Origin: Thermoplasmata archaeon
Lineage (GTDB): Archaea > Thermoplasmatota > Thermoplasmata > Thermoplasmatales > Thermoplasmataceae
Direction: 5' to 3'
NCBI GenBank assembly: GCA_021790415.1
Contig: JAJYDZ010000041.1
Span: 1-9,281 of the forward strand
DNA: 9,281 bases
Below are positions 7,059 through 9,281 of this stretch, in pieces (the stretch's first letter is position 1; each line of letters begins with the position of its first letter). The notes under the pieces are model-generated. The model saw nothing but the letters and a program-made list of their open reading frames with translations. It was not told the origin of the DNA and did no database searches. The translations under genes and the position numbers were made by a program.

Positions 7059-8196
7059 TAATGCTCCAATGGTTCAATAAAGATAACAATTCATTGACTG
7101 CGTATTCTGTTGTGAACTCCTTTCCCCTTTTTATACATTCTTCCTTTGCAATCCCTGTTGATTCACTTCTCCAAATTTGCAAGGCTTTTTCTATGAATTC
7201 TTCTCTAGACTTCACTAACCATCCCGTTATTCCATCCAGTATTGTTTCGCTGGGGCCCTCTTTATCATAAGACAATACAGGCGTTCCACACAGCATAGAT
7301 TCTATAGGTACGTATCCGAAGGGTTCGTTAGTAAACGGAAAGGCCACAAAATGAGCGCAACTGTATAACTGAACTAACTGATTTTGCGAGACATATCCAA
7401 GTAGAGATAATTTATTCTTGAATCTGGACAAATTAAACCCGGGAGGTATTTTTGCCCCAAAAGCCTTCAACTTAATGCCAGATTCTAAGAGCCACTCTAG
7501 AGCGATAAGATCGGTTTCTTTGCCTATGTAGGTCAGAACATATTTTTCTTCCCTTAAAATATTTATAGGCGTGAACTGAGAAAATTCCTTGGAAGTGTAA
7601 ATCACAGAATCGATTCTGAAGGGATATCCCTTATATCTGGAAGCAACAAAACGCGAGTTTGCAATTACAACCCGCGACAACGATGCCATTCTTGTGACCG
7701 ACAAGCGACTTCCATTTTCTAACGGCTTTTTAAAAAACTTCAGAAACAGTCTGGAAAGATAATTATTGGAAGCCATACTTTCAACAACCTCTGCAAATGG
7801 GGGACCTTGTATCCACAACAAATCAGACTCACACATTGCTGTGGATGAAAGGTTCACCACGTAGTCGAATGTATTTGGAAATTTAATAATTGCATTCTTT
7901 CCGAGTTTAAAAGCGAGAAGATCAAGGAACCAGTTGACCCCCCAAAGAAGTGATTCATTCAATCTGGGGAACAGTATTTTTTTAATGAAAGAGTATCTTC
8001 TTTTTTCCTTTTTTCTGAGAACTCTAATACCCAAGTATTCCAGTTCAGTTGCCTTTTTCGAATCAATAAAGTTTGTGGATAAATAGACATCAAATTCTCG
8101 AACAATTTGGGCAGATAGGGATTTTACCAGATCAAATTGCACAGAGTATGTGGTAGGAATAGGATCAACGACAATCAAAATCCGTTTTCTTTCCAC
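7036..8196 (-). CDS. GT4 family (GT-B fold) glycosyltransferase, canonical EX7E
   Basis: The 386-residue protein starts with a beta strand RILIVVDPIP (5-14) directly after a GTG start. Its N-terminal domain includes SDLLWIQGPPF (124-134) and RVVIANSRFVASRYKGYP (175-192), a common GT4 linker where the second domain begins. The donor domain has VLTYIGKETD (220-229), LLGYVSQNQLVQLYSCAHF (265-283) and FTNEPFGYVPIESMLCGTPV (288-307), with an intact Glu291-x7-Glu299 motif. It then has GPSETILDGITGWLV, typical of the family's C-terminal nucleotide site. It is the first gene of a block of four on this strand and overlaps the next gene by 23 bp. No Shine-Dalgarno sequence precedes the GTG, but a TATA-like box lies at about -25, so it is probably the leaderless first cistron. 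Donor and acceptor are unknown. Confidence 0.93.
   Translation of the reverse strand: MERKRILIVVDPIPTTYSVQFDLVKSLSAQIVREFDVYLSTNFIDSKKATELEYLGIRVLRKKEKRRYSFIKKILFPRLNESLLWGVNWFLDLLAFKLGKNAIIKFPNTFDYVVNLSSTAMCESDLLWIQGPPFAEVVESMASNNYLSRLFLKFFKKPLENGSRLSVTRMASLSRVVIANSRFVASRYKGYPFRIDSVIYTSKEFSQFTPINILREEKYVLTYIGKETDLIALEWLLESGIKLKAFGAKIPPGFNLSRFKNKLSLLGYVSQNQLVQLYSCAHFVAFPFTNEPFGYVPIESMLCGTPVLSYDKEGPSETILDGITGWLVKSREEFIEKALQIWRSESTGIAKEECIKRGKEFTTEYAVNELLSLLNHWSINEINSYN
7064..7067 (-). promoter_or_regulatory. Shine-Dalgarno GGAG for the glycosyltransferase starting at 7058
   Basis: GGAG on the minus strand lies 5 bases before the ATG at 7058 and inside the coding region of the upstream glycosyltransferase. 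It supports the overlapping start over later in-frame codons. Confidence 0.55.
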
Positions 8197-8216
8197 AATT
8201 TTAGTATTAAATCTTG

Positions 8217-8226
8217 TTATTAAAAA
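8217..8226 (-). promoter_or_regulatory. TATA-like box at the head of the glycosyltransferase operon
   Basis: The minus strand reads TTTTTAATAA, centred about 25 bases before the GTG at 8196 and overlapping the end of the WYL-like gene. It closely resembles the TTTTTAATT before the GT2 gene. The spacing fits a leaderless transcript starting at or near the GTG. Confidence 0.4.
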
Positions 8227-8786
8227 GTATGTAAATATCTGAGCCGAATACGGAGATCCTTGGATGCCGAGTAATAATTAAAGAAACTCAACACATTTAA
8301 TCCTGTTCTTTTGAATGCCCTCAATGCATTCCTGAGGTGACAAAATTCGACAAAATACCTTCTCTTCCTTTCTCTGAATTCAATGGTCATATCAGTTTTC
8401 ACTGTTGATCTATCCTGATATATGATCTTATACTTTTTGCCTAAAACTAGCTCTCTCCTGTGGTTCCTCTCAGTTCCCCTTCTCATGTCTCTCTTTGGAT
8501 AATTCCCATCGAACCATGAGATCGTTTCTTCTGCTGACCCTGAATGAAGCAAATTCTTTATCAACGCCCTTTCAAACAGTATGCTCAAACCAGATCGGAT
8601 GAGAGTGCCCATGTTTCTGAATGTTTCGTCGCATGCGTTGGATGTGCCCTCCCTTCCTGCAAACTTGCTGCATAGAAGATCAGTCATCCATTTCATCTCT
8701 TCGGAGCCATTATTGGGAGTTCCTTTGAGGAGGGTTCTCTCGGAGGTCACGAAGAAGGCCGGTGACATCGAGAAGGTCATGGGCAT
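8220..8786 (-). CDS. Small protein with C-terminal WYL-like domain
   Basis: The 188-residue protein (from the ATG at 8786) has an N-terminal half, rich in predicted helices, that I do not recognise. Its C-terminal part looks like a WYL domain: a strand KYKIIYQD (about 118-125), TDMTIEF (131-137) and RRYFVEFCHLRNALRAFKR (142-160). This matches the family pattern of a strand, then Y-L-x-A-Y-C-x-L-R, then R-x-F. WYL domains usually bind ligands or nucleic acid and sit behind a helix-turn-helix in regulators; none is evident here. The gene lies 23 bases before the glycosyltransferase operon on the same strand, so it could regulate it. Its first third is richer in C-ending codons than the neighbours, which may point to transfer. 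It could instead be a remnant of a larger protein. I am sure it is coding, and only moderately sure of the WYL call. Confidence 0.55.
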   Translation of the reverse strand: MPMTFSMSPAFFVTSERTLLKGTPNNGSEEMKWMTDLLCSKFAGREGTSNACDETFRNMGTLIRSGLSILFERALIKNLLHSGSAEETISWFDGNYPKRDMRRGTERNHRRELVLGKKYKIIYQDRSTVKTDMTIEFRERKRRYFVEFCHLRNALRAFKRTGLNVLSFFNYYSASKDLRIRLRYLHTF

Positions 8787-8795
8787 GAAGTTATT

Positions 8796-8799
8796 CTCC
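8796..8799 (-). promoter_or_regulatory. Shine-Dalgarno GGAG favouring the ATG at 8786
   Basis: GGAG on the minus strand is 9 bases before the ATG at 8786. A longer reading would begin at the TTG at 8801, but that TTG abuts the GGAG itself, so the ATG is the better start. Confidence 0.4.
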
Positions 8800-8801
8800 A
8801 A

Positions 8802-9028
8802 AATATTGAGGAGTTAGAGTCTTAACTGAAAAATAATAGCAAATTTGAAATTGAATACAAAATTAAGAATATTTTCGCCACACTAAAATATATTGGGTTT
8901 GTAGCAGCAATTATTGATAAATTCTTAACTGATGGGTTAAGTTATTTTACCTTTAATGTATTTGATATCTGTAGGAAGTTACTCTGATTGGAGGATCATT
9001 ACTCGAATCAGGTAACGATAAAAGTTGA
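8802..9028. other. AT-rich spacer without a recognisable gene
   Basis: Between the WYL-like gene and the epimerase I see no credible reading frame. Besides the hairpin at 8978-9016, it holds a small inverted repeat CTTAAC/GTTAAG (8924-8929 and 8936-8941) with a 6-base loop. The word CTTAACTGA occurs at 8821-8829 and again at 8924-8932. Neither is long enough to be called a functional element. The promoter of the WYL-like gene, if it has its own, should lie here. Confidence 0.5.
8978..9016. repeat. Imperfect inverted repeat forming a long hairpin after the epimerase gene
   Basis: The arms GTTACTCTGATT (8978-8989) and AATCAGGTAAC (9006-9016) pair over 11 bp with one bulged T (8983). Inside them GAG (8991-8993) pairs with CTC (9002-9004) beyond a G-G mismatch, leaving the 8-base loop GATCATTA. 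The hairpin starts 12 bases after the epimerase stop codon when read on the minus strand. It could be a 3'-end or terminator structure, a protein-binding palindrome, or a relic of a mobile-element end. No T tract follows it on either strand, so a simple intrinsic terminator is less likely. Confidence 0.6.
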
Positions 9029-9281
9029 CTATGATGATTTGCTTCCTTGTTTTTTTCTTCTTTCCATCATTTCTGTAATAGCCCGTTCCAGATTGTATTG
9101 AGGCCTAAATTTTAATTCGCTATTTGTCTTCTTCATATCAGCTTTAGTAAACATCTGGTAATTCTTGAAAGGATTCTTTACATGCGTGATTCTGGAATTA
9201 CTCTTACTAATTAATTTAACCAATCTTGCAATTTCATTAAATGTTGTTGTTATACCGGTTCCTATGTTATAACTTTCTCCG
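9029..9281 (-). CDS. NAD-dependent epimerase/dehydratase (NDP-sugar epimerase), C-terminal part only
   Basis: Eighty-three C-terminal residues are visible; the gene's 5' part, with the Rossmann GxxGxxG and the YxxxK site, lies beyond the window. The visible part opens with GESYNIGTGITTTFNEIARL, the extended-SDR block that precedes the substrate-binding helix. It continues through HVKNPFKNYQMFTKADM and LKFRPQYNLERAI. The pattern N-P-x-K-N-Y-Q-x-F-T-x-A-D then F-x-P-x-Y-x-L-E is typical of archaeal UDP-glucose 4-epimerase-like and ADP-heptose 6-epimerase-like enzymes. These make NDP-sugar precursors in the cytoplasm. The residue set here cannot fix the substrate. The last residues are basic and polar (RRKKQGSKSS). 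The TAG stop at 9029-9031 is followed 12 bases on by a hairpin. Its context fits supply of sugar donors to the neighbouring glycosyltransferases. Confidence 0.88.
   Translation of the reverse strand, partial: GESYNIGTGITTTFNEIARLVKLISKSNSRITHVKNPFKNYQMFTKADMKKTNSELKFRPQYNLERAITEMMERRKKQGSKSS

Noticed and set aside
8220..8786. Possible transposase remnant
   Set aside because: The basic C-terminal half first suggested a transposase, but I found no DDE or HUH motif, no terminal inverted repeats and no target duplication. The WYL pattern is a better match.
8581..8817. A 78-codon plus-strand reading frame opposite the WYL-like gene, with a coding-like end (GDIEKVMGMKLFSK)
   Set aside because: It lies wholly within the longer minus-strand gene, which has a Shine-Dalgarno sequence and a recognisable domain. 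I see no family match in the plus frame. An old overlapping fragment cannot be excluded.
8978..9016. CRISPR repeat or tRNA-like structure
   Set aside because: Only one copy is present with no spacers, and no cloverleaf or TPsiC-like sequence is visible.

Overview
This AT-rich window looks like part of a cell-surface glycan locus from an archaeon, most likely one of the Thermoplasmata (Thermoplasmatales-like). The assignment is an inference. It rests on a large DUF2079-type membrane protein, TATA-like boxes about 25-29 bases upstream of start codons that lack a Shine-Dalgarno sequence, and Shine-Dalgarno sequences at genes inside transcription units. No rRNA, tRNA, CRISPR array or intact insertion sequence was seen.

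Layout. Positions 1-1079 (minus strand) carry most of a perosamine-synthetase-like PLP sugar aminotransferase, cut by the window edge. Next to it, on the plus strand (about 1163-1516), is a decayed second aminotransferase of the same family with a premature stop and an apparent internal deletion. Its frame ends in a TAATG overlap with an intact GT4-like glycosyltransferase (1516-2616). That enzyme has lost both glutamates of the family EX7E motif. A convergent junction follows, with a small hairpin and a T8 tract on the minus strand.

Positions 8196-2652 form a minus-strand block read right to left: a canonical GT4 glycosyltransferase, a second GT4 overlapping it by 23 bp, a DUF2079 polytopic membrane protein 4 to 25 bases further on, and a GT2 glycosyltransferase after a 53-base gap. 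Upstream of the block is a small gene (8220-8786, minus) with a C-terminal WYL-like domain. A roughly 240-base spacer follows, holding a strong imperfect hairpin (8978-9016). The window ends in the C-terminal part of an NDP-sugar epimerase (9029-9281, minus).

How the genes fit together (inference): the epimerase and aminotransferase make nucleotide-activated, probably amino-deoxy, sugars. Three GT4-type and one GT2 enzyme would build an oligosaccharide at the cytoplasmic face. The DUF2079 protein, with its Asp-containing first loop and large sequon-rich outer domain, may act at the membrane or outside. The WYL-like protein may be a regulator or a recent arrival.
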